Origin: Flavobacterium psychrophilum
Lineage (GTDB): Bacteria; Bacteroidota; Bacteroidia; Flavobacteriales; Flavobacteriaceae
NCBI GenBank assembly: GCA_020720185.1
Contig: DYPB01000032.1
Coordinates: 1 to 19,110, forward strand
Direction: 5' to 3'
DNA length: 19,110 nt
Under the pieces are notes generated by a model that had not been told where the DNA came from, searched no databases, and was given only the letters and a program-made list of their open reading frames with translations. Positions 7,233 through 14,688 of the stretch are shown here, piece after piece. Every line of letters starts with the position of its first letter. Within the stretch, counting starts at the first letter, position 1. Both the position numbers and the translations under genes were made by a program.

Positions 7233-7823
7233 TTATTTGTTCTTTAAAATTTTCAATAAATTATTCATCGTCTGCATCCCTTCGGTTTCTATATCAAAAC
7301 TAAAATCTTTTAATTTCCATTTTAGTATCTGCAACCGAAAGGTTCCCATAATAAAATGAACTAAATATTTAGTTTCAGTTTCTTGATTTATTGCTTTTGA
7401 TTTTTGTCCAAATTGAACCACCTTCTCAAAATGATTAGCATTTAACTCAATCAAATTTTTTATTTCAAATCTCATTTCCTCCTTGCAATCAATAAGTCCA
7501 TCGGATAAAACAATGGTTATAAAATGAGGATTGATTTTAAAAAACTCAAACTGACTTTTAAAAAGCATAGTAAATTTTTCATCAAATTCTAAATCTGCAT
7601 TCACAATATCTTCAAAACGAGTATTAATACTTTTAGATAGATATCTAATCAACAATAGAATAATATCTTCTTTGTTTTTAAAATGCCGATACAAAGCACT
7701 CTCAGAAAAATTCATTTCGTTAGCTAAATTCTTAGTTGTCAAACCTAAAATTCCTTTTTGCATCAATACTTTTCCAGATGCTTCAATAATTTCCAGCTGT
7801 CTGTCTGTAATGTTTTTTAGCAT
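7233..7823 (-). CDS. TetR/AcrR-family transcriptional regulator
   Basis: A 196-residue regulator. An N-terminal TetR DNA-binding domain carries the helix-turn-helix at about 29-49 (TTKNLANEMNFSESALYRHF, followed by KNKEDI). The C-terminal two thirds is an all-helical ligand-binding domain of no recognised subtype. As the first gene of the cassette, 1 nt from the cupin gene, it very probably represses its own operon. A near-palindrome just downstream of the promoter (7838-7851) is the natural operator candidate. Inducer unknown; by analogy with AcrR-like proteins it could be the exporter's substrate. Confidence 0.9.
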   Translation of the reverse strand: MLKNITDRQLEIIEASGKVLMQKGILGLTTKNLANEMNFSESALYRHFKNKEDIILLLIRYLSKSINTRFEDIVNADLEFDEKFTMLFKSQFEFFKINPHFITIVLSDGLIDCKEEMRFEIKNLIELNANHFEKVVQFGQKSKAINQETETKYLVHFIMGTFRLQILKWKLKDFSFDIETEGMQTMNNLLKILKNK

Positions 7824-7837
7824 CTTAAAAATAAGTT

Positions 7838-7851
7838 AGTAAATATTCACT
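7838..7851. promoter_or_regulatory. Candidate TetR-family operator
   Basis: AGTAAATATTCACT equals its own reverse complement at 12 of 14 positions. It lies between the -7 box (7855-7862) and the start codon (7823) of the regulator gene, at or just after the expected transcription start. Bound repressor would block initiation of the whole cassette. Confidence 0.5.
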
Positions 7852-7854
7852 CTG

Positions 7855-7883
7855 CAAAGATATATCTTTATTTTAAATTACAA
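7855..7883 (-). promoter_or_regulatory. Promoter of the TetR/efflux operon
   Basis: On the - strand, TATCTTTG (plus-strand 7855-7862) is an exact TAnnTTTG -7 element. TTG (plus-strand 7881-7883) lies 18 nt upstream as the -33 element. This is the best-formed promoter in the window and the only strong one found upstream of the ten genes. Confidence 0.7.
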
Positions 7884-7999
7884 TCTAAATTTAATTATTT
7901 TTTTCATTTAGATTATATGGTCGCTTAATTAGAGGTTATCTTTCTTGTTATTATAAAATTTTTAATCAAAAGAGTATCGTTTCAATAAGCTTATAAAAA

Positions 8000-8020
8000 T
8001 TCCTAATTCCTAATTCCTAT
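8000..8020. repeat. Three tandem 7-bp repeats
   Basis: TTCCTAA, TTCCTAA, TTCCTAT lie in direct tandem just upstream of the tpx promoter boxes, in the divergent region between the regulator and tpx. They could be a simple slippage repeat or a binding array. The rest of this 240-nt intergenic region holds only the operon promoter/operator and the tpx promoter boxes. Confidence 0.6.
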
Positions 8021-8027
8021 TCTTAAA

Positions 8028-8043
8028 TATTTTTGTATTTTTG
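8028..8043 (+). promoter_or_regulatory. Candidate tpx promoter (-7 boxes)
   Basis: Two consecutive TATTTTTG matches to TAnnTTTG lie at 8028-8035 and 8036-8043, followed by an A-rich leader to the ATG at 8065. No clear -33 TTG is at the right distance. The second box overlaps an in-frame TTG at 8041, an argument against using that TTG as the start codon. Confidence 0.5.
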
Positions 8044-8064
8044 AAAACTAAAAAAAACAAAAAA

Positions 8065-8562
8065 ATGGCATCAATAACATTAGGTGGAAATTCTATTAAT
8101 ACTAACGGAAATTTGCCAAAAGTAGGCGAAAAAGCACCTGATTTTTTAATGGTAAAAACCGATTTATCAACGGTTTCTTTAGCTGATTATACAGGAATTA
8201 ATTTGGTTTTAAATGTTTTTCCTAGCATTGACACACCTACATGTGCAACATCGGTAAGAAAATTTAACGAACAAGCAAGCCAATTGATTAATACAAAGGT
8301 TTTATGTATATCAAGAGATTTGCCATTTGCTCAAAAACGATTTTGTGGTGCAGAAGGATTAGAAAATGTCGAAAATTTATCCGATTTTAAAGACGGAAGT
8401 TTCGGAAATGATTATGGTTTAACAATAACCGATAGCATTTTTGCAGGATTACATTCACGAGTTGTAATTGTTTTAGACACAAACGGGATTGTAAAATACA
8501 CGGAACAAGTAACAGAAATAGCAAACGAACCAAATTATAAAGCAGCCTTAATGGCAATATAA
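8065..8562 (+). CDS. tpx: Thiol peroxidase Tpx (atypical 2-Cys peroxiredoxin)
   Basis: A 165-residue cytoplasmic peroxiredoxin. The peroxidatic Cys60 is in PSIDTPTC and the resolving Cys94 in KRFCGAEG, the spacing of the Tpx class (E. coli Cys61/Cys95). The thioredoxin-fold core and the C-terminal VVIVLDTNGIVKYTEQV are typical. The reaction is reduction of H2O2 and alkyl hydroperoxides with electrons from thioredoxin. The ATG at 8065 gives the MASITLGGNS start and family length. An in-frame TTG 24 nt earlier would add a Lys-rich tail inside the promoter and is rejected. It is divergent from the TetR operon, and dgkA follows after a MITE-like insertion. Confidence 0.96.
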   Translation: MASITLGGNSINTNGNLPKVGEKAPDFLMVKTDLSTVSLADYTGINLVLNVFPSIDTPTCATSVRKFNEQASQLINTKVLCISRDLPFAQKRFCGAEGLENVENLSDFKDGSFGNDYGLTITDSIFAGLHSRVVIVLDTNGIVKYTEQVTEIANEPNYKAALMAI

Positions 8563-8575
8563 TTTAGATTTATTA

Positions 8576-8808
8576 TAGGTGGGTTCTATAAATTAGCTGA
8601 TAGCTATTTTTGGAATTATTTTGAATAGATTTTTTCTTTCTTTTTGTTCAAATATGCCCATATTTGAACAAAAAGATGGGAAAAAGATGCCAAATGTAAA
8701 TTCACTGAACACCGCTGACAAATAAACACAAAGTGAAGTAAAATAAAACAAAAAGAGCATCAGTAAAAAAATAAATTTACAAAAAAACTAATTTATAGAA
8801 CCCACCTA
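8576..8808. mobile_element. 233-bp MITE-like element with 21-bp terminal repeats and 5-bp target duplication
   Basis: Perfect 21-bp terminal inverted repeats lie at 8576-8596 (begins TAGGTGGGTTCTATAAATTA) and 8788-8808. They are flanked by direct repeats TATTA at 8571-8575 and 8809-8813, the signature of a cut-and-paste insertion. There is no transposase or other coding frame inside, so it depends on a partner enzyme in trans. The interior has a 17-bp perfect palindromic stem (8640-8675). It fills the tpx-dgkA intergenic region, which may be a shared transcription unit in relatives. The family is unassigned. Confidence 0.8.
8640..8675. other. Perfect 17-bp hairpin inside the MITE-like element
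   Basis: CTTTTTGTTCAAATATG (8640-8656) pairs exactly with CATATTTGAACAAAAAG (8659-8675) around a 2-nt centre. It is A/T-rich, without a following T-run on the + strand. It could serve as a tpx transcription end, an RNA hairpin, or a transposase-recognised internal repeat. Confidence 0.6.
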
Positions 8809-8826
8809 TATTAACAATTCATAATT

Positions 8827-9210
8827 ATGATTTTCGAAAAAGATAATACATTTTTTACAGGACGATTAAAAAGCATTGGTTTTGCCGTTAAAGGAGCTTA
8901 TAAATTAGTCACGACCGAACACAGCATTATGGTGCAGACCTTCTTAGGCGTTTGTACTGTTATAGCTGGATTTTATTTCAACATTACTCAAACAGAATGG
9001 TTGTTTCAAACCCTTGCTACTGGGCTAATTTTGAGCATAGAAGGTCTAAATACAGCAGTCGAAAAAACTGCCGATTTTATTCATCCAGATTTCAGCCGTA
9101 GAATAGGTTTTATAAAAGATATTGCCGCTGGATCAGTTTTTTTTGCCGCAATGAGTGCCTTGGCAATTTGGGGAATTATTTATCTGCCGAGAATATTGGA
9201 GTTGTTTTAA
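8827..9210 (+). CDS. dgkA: Diacylglycerol/undecaprenol kinase (DgkA family)
   Basis: A 127-residue inner-membrane kinase of the DgkA family. It has an amphipathic N-terminus, Glu31 in TTEHS, two hydrophobic helices, and the signature E72-G-L-N75-T-A-V-E79-K-T-A-D leading to FIKDIAAGSVFFAA (Asp98 region) and a third helix. These acidic residues and the Asn are the Mg-ATP and catalytic positions of the family. It phosphorylates diacylglycerol or, as in many non-enterobacteria, undecaprenol, feeding lipid carrier recycling for envelope synthesis. The ATG at 8827 is only 14 nt after the MITE target duplication, so the insertion has replaced or reshaped its native upstream region. ftsK follows after 84 nt. 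Confidence 0.93.
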   Translation: MIFEKDNTFFTGRLKSIGFAVKGAYKLVTTEHSIMVQTFLGVCTVIAGFYFNITQTEWLFQTLATGLILSIEGLNTAVEKTADFIHPDFSRRIGFIKDIAAGSVFFAAMSALAIWGIIYLPRILELF

Positions 9211-9294
9211 GATTTTAAGTTCAGTAAAAATTAAATTAAATTTTAAATAAAAAGAACAACCACAAACCTTTGCAAACTTTTGCGTGAAAAAAAT

Positions 9295-11736
9295 ATGGCA
9301 ACAAAAACAACAAAAAAAGAAGACAAAACCGAGAAAAATCCCTTGCTTTCCCGACAACAAAAATTTGTGTTAGGTTGCTTATTTGTGCTATTAGCTGTAG
9401 CAATGTTAACTGCATTTATATCGTTTTTTGTTACCGGAAACAACGATCAAAGTGCTGTTGATGCAATTATTGATCGGTCGGAAATTACAGAAAATTGGTT
9501 AGGAAAATTTGGAGCTTACCTCTCAAATTTATTTATCTACGAAGGATTTGGTGCTGCATCTTTTCTGTTTGTACGGTTGTTTTTTCTGACGGGAGCTTTT
9601 TTAGTTTTAGATATCTCATTACGGAAATTAAAAAATATATGGTTCTGGGATATATTTGCCATTATTATAATTTCAGTATTATTTGGCTTTTTTGCACAAT
9701 CAATTCCAGAATTAGGAGGAACTATTGGTTTTGAAGTAAATCTATTTCTACAAGATTATATAGGAACCACAGGAACATTATTGGTTATTATTTTTGGAGT
9801 ATTGGTTTATTTAATCTTCAAATTAAAAATTTCTCCTGATATGATTTCATCATTTTTTGAAAATAAAAAAGTTGAAATAAAATCAGATTTGAATACAATA
9901 AAAACCGCTGAAAGTGCTGGTTTATATAATCTTGAGGAATTTGCAGTTGAGGAATTTGACGAACCCATAAAACGAAAAAACATTCCTTTAATTATTGAGG
10001 ATGATGGAATTGAAGATTACGAACCAGTTTTGAAAACAGTTTCAAAATTTGAAATTAATAAAGAAACCCTAGAACCAACCATTGGTAACGCATCTGAACC
10101 AAAATTAAAAACACATTCATTAGAAGTTACACCATCGGTAACTGAAAATATTGAAGAATTTGTTGTAGAGAAACCAAAAGAAGAAATAATAATTGAGGAA
10201 AATATGGCTTCTAAATTAGTTGCTGATTTCGGATTATTTGATCCAACTTTAGACTTGTCAAATTATAAATTCCCTATATTGGATTTGATGAAAGATTATG
10301 CAGGCGGTATTACCATTAATCAAGAAGAATTAGAGGAAAATAAAAACCGAATTGTTGAAACCTTACGGAATTATAAAATCGAAATTGCACAGATAAAAGC
10401 CACTGTTGGTCCATCGGTAACACTATATGAAATTGTTCCCGAGGCAGGAATTAGAATCTCGAAAATTAAGAGTTTAGAAGACGATATTGCCTTATCCTTA
10501 GCGGCTTTAGGCATTAGGATTATTGCACCAATGCCAGGAAAAGGAACTATTGGTATTGAAGTTCCGAACAAGAATCCTACAATGGTTTCGATGAAATCTG
10601 TCATCGGTTCGTCAAAGTTTCAAGAAGCCGAAATGGAATTGCCTATTGCTTTGGGCAAAACAATTTCTAATGAAACATTTGTAGTTGATTTAGCAAAAAT
10701 GCCCCATTTATTGATGGCAGGTGCAACAGGTCAAGGAAAATCCGTAGGATTGAATGCGGTTTTAACCTCATTATTGTATAAAAAACATCCAGCCGAAGTA
10801 AAATTTGTATTAGTTGATCCAAAAAAAGTTGAATTGACTTTGTTTAATAAAATAGAACGACATTATTTAGCAAAATTGCCAGACACAGACGAAGCCATTA
10901 TTACCGATAATGCCAAAGTTGTGGCTACTTTAAACTCCCTTTGTGTAGAGATGGATAATCGATATTCATTGCTAAAAGATGCTATGGTTCGGAACATAAA
11001 AGAGTATAACGACAAGTTCAAATCACGAAAATTAAATCCTGAATTAGGGCATCGATTTTTGCCTTATATTGTTTTGGTTGTTGATGAATTTGCCGATTTG
11101 ATAATGACAGCTGGTAAGGAAGTTGAAGTGCCTATTGCAAGGTTGGCACAATTAGCACGAGCTATTGGAATTCATTTGATTATTGCTACACAACGCCCGT
11201 CTGTAAATGTAATTACAGGTTTGATTAAAGCGAATTTCCCAGCTAGAATTGCATTTAGAGTGTCTTCAAAAATTGATTCAAGAACAATTCTAGACACCCA
11301 AGGGGCAGATCAATTAATAGGAAGAGGAGATTTGTTATATACAAATGGAAATGAAGTAGTTAGGGTTCAATGTGCGTTTATTGACACACCCGAAGTAGAA
11401 AAAATTGTAGATTATATTGGAGGACAAAAAGCTTATCCAGACGCTTATTTATTACCAGAATTTATTGGTGAAGATGGCGGAGCAACCCTTGAAATGGATA
11501 TTTCTGAAAGAGATTCCATGTTTAGAGAAGCCGCTGAAATTATTGTAACCGCACAACAAGGTTCGGCATCATTATTACAAAGGAAATTAAAACTGGGTTA
11601 CAACCGTGCTGGCAGATTGATAGACCAATTAGAGGCAGCAGGAATCGTAGGACCGTTTGAAGGCAGCAAAGCCCGTAGTGTCAATGTATCAGATTTGAGT
11701 TCGTTGGAGCATTTTTTGAGACAGCAGGAGGGGTAG
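9295..11736 (+). CDS. ftsK: DNA translocase FtsK
   Basis: An 813-residue chromosome-segregation motor. The N-terminal part has four membrane helices (first FVLGCLFVLLAVAML at about 24-45, last LLVIIFGVLVYLIF at about 158-178). An acidic linker (about 190-310) is followed by the alpha domain and the RecA-like motor with Walker A G476-A-T-G-Q-G-K-S483 and Walker B VLVVDE (593-598). The C-terminal gamma winged helix (SASLLQRKLKLGYNRAGRLIDQLEAAG) normally reads KOPS and activates XerCD. It is anchored at the division septum and pumps DNA to dif. The linker is short, giving the compact FtsK usual outside the gamma-proteobacteria. An in-frame TTG 15 nt earlier is rejected in favour of the ATG giving MATKTTKKEDK; TTTGC-containing promoter-like sequence lies at about 9265-9283. 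Confidence 0.96.
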   Translation: MATKTTKKEDKTEKNPLLSRQQKFVLGCLFVLLAVAMLTAFISFFVTGNNDQSAVDAIIDRSEITENWLGKFGAYLSNLFIYEGFGAASFLFVRLFFLTGAFLVLDISLRKLKNIWFWDIFAIIIISVLFGFFAQSIPELGGTIGFEVNLFLQDYIGTTGTLLVIIFGVLVYLIFKLKISPDMISSFFENKKVEIKSDLNTIKTAESAGLYNLEEFAVEEFDEPIKRKNIPLIIEDDGIEDYEPVLKTVSKFEINKETLEPTIGNASEPKLKTHSLEVTPSVTENIEEFVVEKPKEEIIIEENMASKLVADFGLFDPTLDLSNYKFPILDLMKDYAGGITINQEELEENKNRIVETLRNYKIEIAQIKATVGPSVTLYEIVPEAGIRISKIKSLEDDIALSLAALGIRIIAPMPGKGTIGIEVPNKNPTMVSMKSVIGSSKFQEAEMELPIALGKTISNETFVVDLAKMPHLLMAGATGQGKSVGLNAVLTSLLYKKHPAEVKFVLVDPKKVELTLFNKIERHYLAKLPDTDEAIITDNAKVVATLNSLCVEMDNRYSLLKDAMVRNIKEYNDKFKSRKLNPELGHRFLPYIVLVVDEFADLIMTAGKEVEVPIARLAQLARAIGIHLIIATQRPSVNVITGLIKANFPARIAFRVSSKIDSRTILDTQGADQLIGRGDLLYTNGNEVVRVQCAFIDTPEVEKIVDYIGGQKAYPDAYLLPEFIGEDGGATLEMDISERDSMFREAAEIIVTAQQGSASLLQRKLKLGYNRAGRLIDQLEAAGIVGPFEGSKARSVNVSDLSSLEHFLRQQEG

Positions 11737-11738
11737 GG
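11731..11738 (+). other. KOPS-like octamer overlapping the ftsK stop codon
   Basis: GGGTAGGG fits the E. coli FtsK-orienting consensus GGGNAGGG exactly and spans the TAG stop of ftsK. In DNA this A/T-rich such a G-run stands out. I do not know the KOPS sequence used in Bacteroidota, so function is unproven. Confidence 0.3.
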
Positions 11739-11746
11739 GGAAGATT

Positions 11747-11754
11747 TATATTTG
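11747..11754 (+). promoter_or_regulatory. -7 promoter element between ftsK and lolA
   Basis: TATATTTG matches TAnnTTTG exactly. The expected start lies about at the ATG of the small frame at 11761, so the transcript would be leaderless for that frame or give lolA a leader of about 150 nt. No TTG is at the proper -33 distance. Confidence 0.45.
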
Positions 11755-11760
11755 TGAAAT

Positions 11761-11889
11761 ATGGATTTTAAGATAGTACAAAATATAGAAAATCATAGTT
11801 TTATTGATAAAACAAAAAATAACTCTAAAATTATATTGAAAGCAACAGAAAATAAGAAAAACAATATTTTAGAAATAGAAGAAATTTAG
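11761..11889 (+). CDS. Possible 42-residue small protein between ftsK and lolA
   Basis: An ATG frame encodes MDFKIVQNIENHSFIDKTKN and a further 22 residues, ending ...ILEIEEI before TAG. It is hydrophilic and Lys/Asn/Glu-rich, without signal peptide, membrane helix or recognised motif. It begins 6 nt after a TATATTTG promoter box and ends 19 nt before lolA. In A-rich DNA a frame of this length can arise by chance, so its reality depends on conservation. If untranslated, the stretch is simply the lolA leader. Confidence 0.3.
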   Translation: MDFKIVQNIENHSFIDKTKNNSKIILKATENKKNNILEIEEI

Positions 11890-11908
11890 AAATAAAAAAA
11901 TAAGAAAA

Positions 11909-12571
11909 ATGAAAAAAATACTCATAACTTTACTACTAATCATAGGATTAACAGCATCAGCACAAACAAAAAAAGAAGACAGAAAAGAAGATAAAAAAGC
12001 TAAAATTTTATTGGATCAAGTTACTACAAAAATAAAGCAATATAAAAATATCGTTATTGAGTTTAAATATTCATTGAATAATGCCAAAGAGAATGTAAAT
12101 CAAGAAAATAAAGGCACTGTAACCATGCAAGGAAACTCATATATACTTAATTTTGTTGGCGTTACAAAAATGTTTGATGGAAAAAAAATATATACGATAA
12201 ATCCAGAAGACGAAGAAATTACAATTTCGAAATTTGATGAAAAAAATGAAAATGTAATTACACCCTCAAAAATGCTGACCTTTTTTAATTCAGGATACAA
12301 ATTTGATTGGAACATTTCGCAGGTTGTAAATGGAAAAAAAATACAATATATTAAATTAATTCCTAACACAAATAAAGATCATCGGAAAGAAATTTTGTTA
12401 GGAATAGATGTCTTATCAAAACATATTTATAATGTAATTGAAATTGGAAAAAATGGAACTCGAACAACATTAATTGTTAATTCTTTCAAAACTAATCAAT
12501 CTTTACCGAATAATCAGTTTATCTTTGATGCCAAAAAATATCCAAATTATTACATCAATAAATTAGATTAA
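11909..12571 (+). CDS. lolA: Outer-membrane lipoprotein carrier LolA-like protein
   Basis: A 220-residue periplasmic protein with a clear signal peptide, MKKILITLLLIIGLTASA, cut before Gln19. The mature part is a Lys-rich lead followed by the LolA/LolB half-barrel pattern (VVIEFKYSLNNAKENV, GTVTMQGNSYILNF, MFDGKKIYTINPEDEEITISKFDE, and a C-terminal NNQFIFDAKKYPNYYINKLD). LolA takes lipoproteins released from the inner membrane by LolCDE and ferries them to the outer membrane. The stop is 5 nt before the LptF/LptG-like gene, so two envelope-trafficking steps, lipoproteins and LPS, are on one transcript after ftsK. Confidence 0.88.
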   Translation: MKKILITLLLIIGLTASAQTKKEDRKEDKKAKILLDQVTTKIKQYKNIVIEFKYSLNNAKENVNQENKGTVTMQGNSYILNFVGVTKMFDGKKIYTINPEDEEITISKFDEKNENVITPSKMLTFFNSGYKFDWNISQVVNGKKIQYIKLIPNTNKDHRKEILLGIDVLSKHIYNVIEIGKNGTRTTLIVNSFKTNQSLPNNQFIFDAKKYPNYYINKLD

Positions 12572-12576
12572 TTACC

Positions 12577-14688
12577 TTGAAAATACTTGATAAATACATA
12601 TTAAAAAGCTTTACGAAAACATTTTTTACAGTTTTTGGCATACTGTTTTTAATATTCATATTACAAACCGTTTGGTTATTTATTGCCGAATTAGCGGGAA
12701 AAGATTTAGATGGAATACTGATATTAAAGTTTCTATTGTTTAAAATGCCAAATTTAGTTCCATTAGTTTTGCCACTTTCGGTTTTACTGTCCTCGATAAT
12801 GACTTTTGGTGATTTATCCGAAAATTATGAGTTTACCGCAATGAAATCAGCTGGAATATCTCTAAAAAGAACACTTTACAGCACCTCAATTTTTATTGTA
12901 ATATTAACCATTGCTACATTTTTCTTTGCAAACAATATTATACCCTATTCGGAATATAAGTTTGTTAATTTTCGTAAAAATATTGCTCAAAAGAAACCTT
13001 CTTTTGCACTTGCCGAAGGACAATTTAGTACCGTTGGTACTTACTCTATTAAAGTAGAAAAAAAATTAGGTGAAAACGGAAATATATTAAAAGGAATAAC
13101 AATTCATGAAAAATCGACAACTGGAGAAGGTAATAAAAAAGTTATAAACGCTAAAACAGGTGAATTAATTAGCAATGAAAACTCAAGTTTGTTAAAATTA
13201 GTTCTCCATGACGGTTATTATTATGAAGACATTATTCCTGCAAAATGGGAAGATAGAAATAAATTCCCGTTTGCAAAAGCAAGATTCAAAACCGATGTTA
13301 TTAATATGGATTTGAACAAGTTGAATGGAGTTGATATGAACGATGAAAGCGTAAAAAACACTGATAATATGTTAAATATCAGTGAATTAAAATACACATT
13401 AGATTCGTTAAATAAAAATTTCAATAAAGATATTATATCATTTACGGATAATATTTATCAACGAACAGGCGTAAACAACATCGATAAAAAAAAGCTTGCA
13501 AAAATAAAAATAACAGAAGATATTTTATCTCAATTTGAAGAAGCAAAGCAATCTGAAATAGTAAAAAATGCTATGAACAATGTAACAAGTACTATTTTTT
13601 CTATCGATTCCTCGAAAACAGATTTTCAATACAAACAGAAGAATATTGATGCCCATTGGATTTCATTTTATTTTAAATTTGTAATCGCATTTTCGTGTAT
13701 TCTTATGTTTTTTATAGGAGCCCCGCTTGGTGCAATTATTAGAAAAGGAGGATTAGGATTACCAATGGTTTTTGCAGTATTGATATTTATAGTTTTCCAT
13801 ATTGTAAACACATTTGGTAAAAAACTTGCCGAAGAAGGTGGAATATCACCATTTGTAGGTTGTTGGTTAAGTACAATGATATTAGGACCTTTAGCTATAT
13901 TTTTAACCAATAGAGCCATGAATGATATTGGTGGAAGTATAAATTTCGATGGAATTATAAATCCAATAAAATCATTATTTTCAAAATCATTCTCGACTAA
14001 TGAGACAACGGTTAATATTTTATATTTAGAAAAAAAATATTTAAAATACAGTAAAATTGCTTTTGTTTTTTATCTATTAACGATTATTTTTCTCATAGTT
14101 CTGTTATTTTCAGCCAAACCAATATTAAATAAAACGACAGTAGTTTCTATTCTTTTATTATATACTTTTAGTTTTCTCGCCCACAAAAAAACTGAAAAAA
14201 TCAACCAATTTATTGATAAAAAACAAGACACAACACTATTATTATTGTTTTTATTCAGTTTGCCGTTTTATATCATATTCTATTTTTACGGAAAAAAGAA
14301 TATTACACCAGCAATTTCGGAATATTTAAAAACTAATAAAGATTCAAAAATTATTGTAAATACAATTAAGGAAAAAGAAATTATAACCAACGATTGTTTA
14401 AAAATTAGTTTTGGTAATAATTTAAAAAAAGCATTAATTTTCTATACATTAACCCTATCTTTTTTTATATTATTTTTTATATTTACAAAACCAATAATAA
14501 ATATATTTGCACTAATTAGCATAATTGTATTATACATTTTCAGTTTTAAAGCCCATAAAAATATTGAAGATATTGAAAAAAACAATAATGATAAACCTAA
14601 TGTAGCCTTGTTGCTTTTATTTTTATTTAGCTTGCCATTATTGCCAATGTTTTATTTTTACGGAAAAAAAATATCAAAAAATGAATAA
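12577..14688 (+). CDS. LptF/LptG-family LPS export permease with duplicated C-terminal module
   Basis: A 703-residue inner-membrane protein. Residues 1-460 are a complete YjgP/YjgQ permease: N-terminal MKILDKYILKSFTKTFFTVF, three helices, a periplasmic beta-jellyroll (about 120-350), then three helices (about 362-460). With LptB and a partner it would extract LPS for the Lpt bridge. TTG at 12577 is taken as the start because MKILDKYI is the conserved N-terminus and no ATG is near; it lies 5 nt after lolA. E. coli LptF and LptG are about 360 residues. The extra part (about 486-703) holds two similar copies of a three-helix module (about 486-574 and 616-699), each with a KPI-N element, an AHK loop, LLLLFLFSLP and a terminal FYFYGKK. 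Whether this corresponds to LptF or LptG cannot be settled. It overlaps ribBA by 8 nt. Confidence 0.9.
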   Translation: MKILDKYILKSFTKTFFTVFGILFLIFILQTVWLFIAELAGKDLDGILILKFLLFKMPNLVPLVLPLSVLLSSIMTFGDLSENYEFTAMKSAGISLKRTLYSTSIFIVILTIATFFFANNIIPYSEYKFVNFRKNIAQKKPSFALAEGQFSTVGTYSIKVEKKLGENGNILKGITIHEKSTTGEGNKKVINAKTGELISNENSSLLKLVLHDGYYYEDIIPAKWEDRNKFPFAKARFKTDVINMDLNKLNGVDMNDESVKNTDNMLNISELKYTLDSLNKNFNKDIISFTDNIYQRTGVNNIDKKKLAKIKITEDILSQFEEAKQSEIVKNAMNNVTSTIFSIDSSKTDFQYKQKNIDAHWISFYFKFVIAFSCILMFFIGAPLGAIIRKGGLGLPMVFAVLIFIVFHIVNTFGKKLAEEGGISPFVGCWLSTMILGPLAIFLTNRAMNDIGGSINFDGIINPIKSLFSKSFSTNETTVNILYLEKKYLKYSKIAFVFYLLTIIFLIVLLFSAKPILNKTTVVSILLLYTFSFLAHKKTEKINQFIDKKQDTTLLLLFLFSLPFYIIFYFYGKKNITPAISEYLKTNKDSKIIVNTIKEKEIITNDCLKISFGNNLKKALIFYTLTLSFFILFFIFTKPIINIFALISIIVLYIFSFKAHKNIEDIEKNNNDKPNVALLLLFLFSLPLLPMFYFYGKKISKNE

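Noticed and set aside
8041..8064. Upstream in-frame TTG start for tpx adding a Lys-rich N-terminus
   Set aside because: It overlaps a TATTTTTG promoter box, and the ATG at 8065 gives the normal Tpx N-terminus and length.
9280..9294. TTG start five codons upstream for ftsK
   Set aside because: The ATG at 9295 is a better codon in an A-rich context; the extra residues match nothing known in the family.
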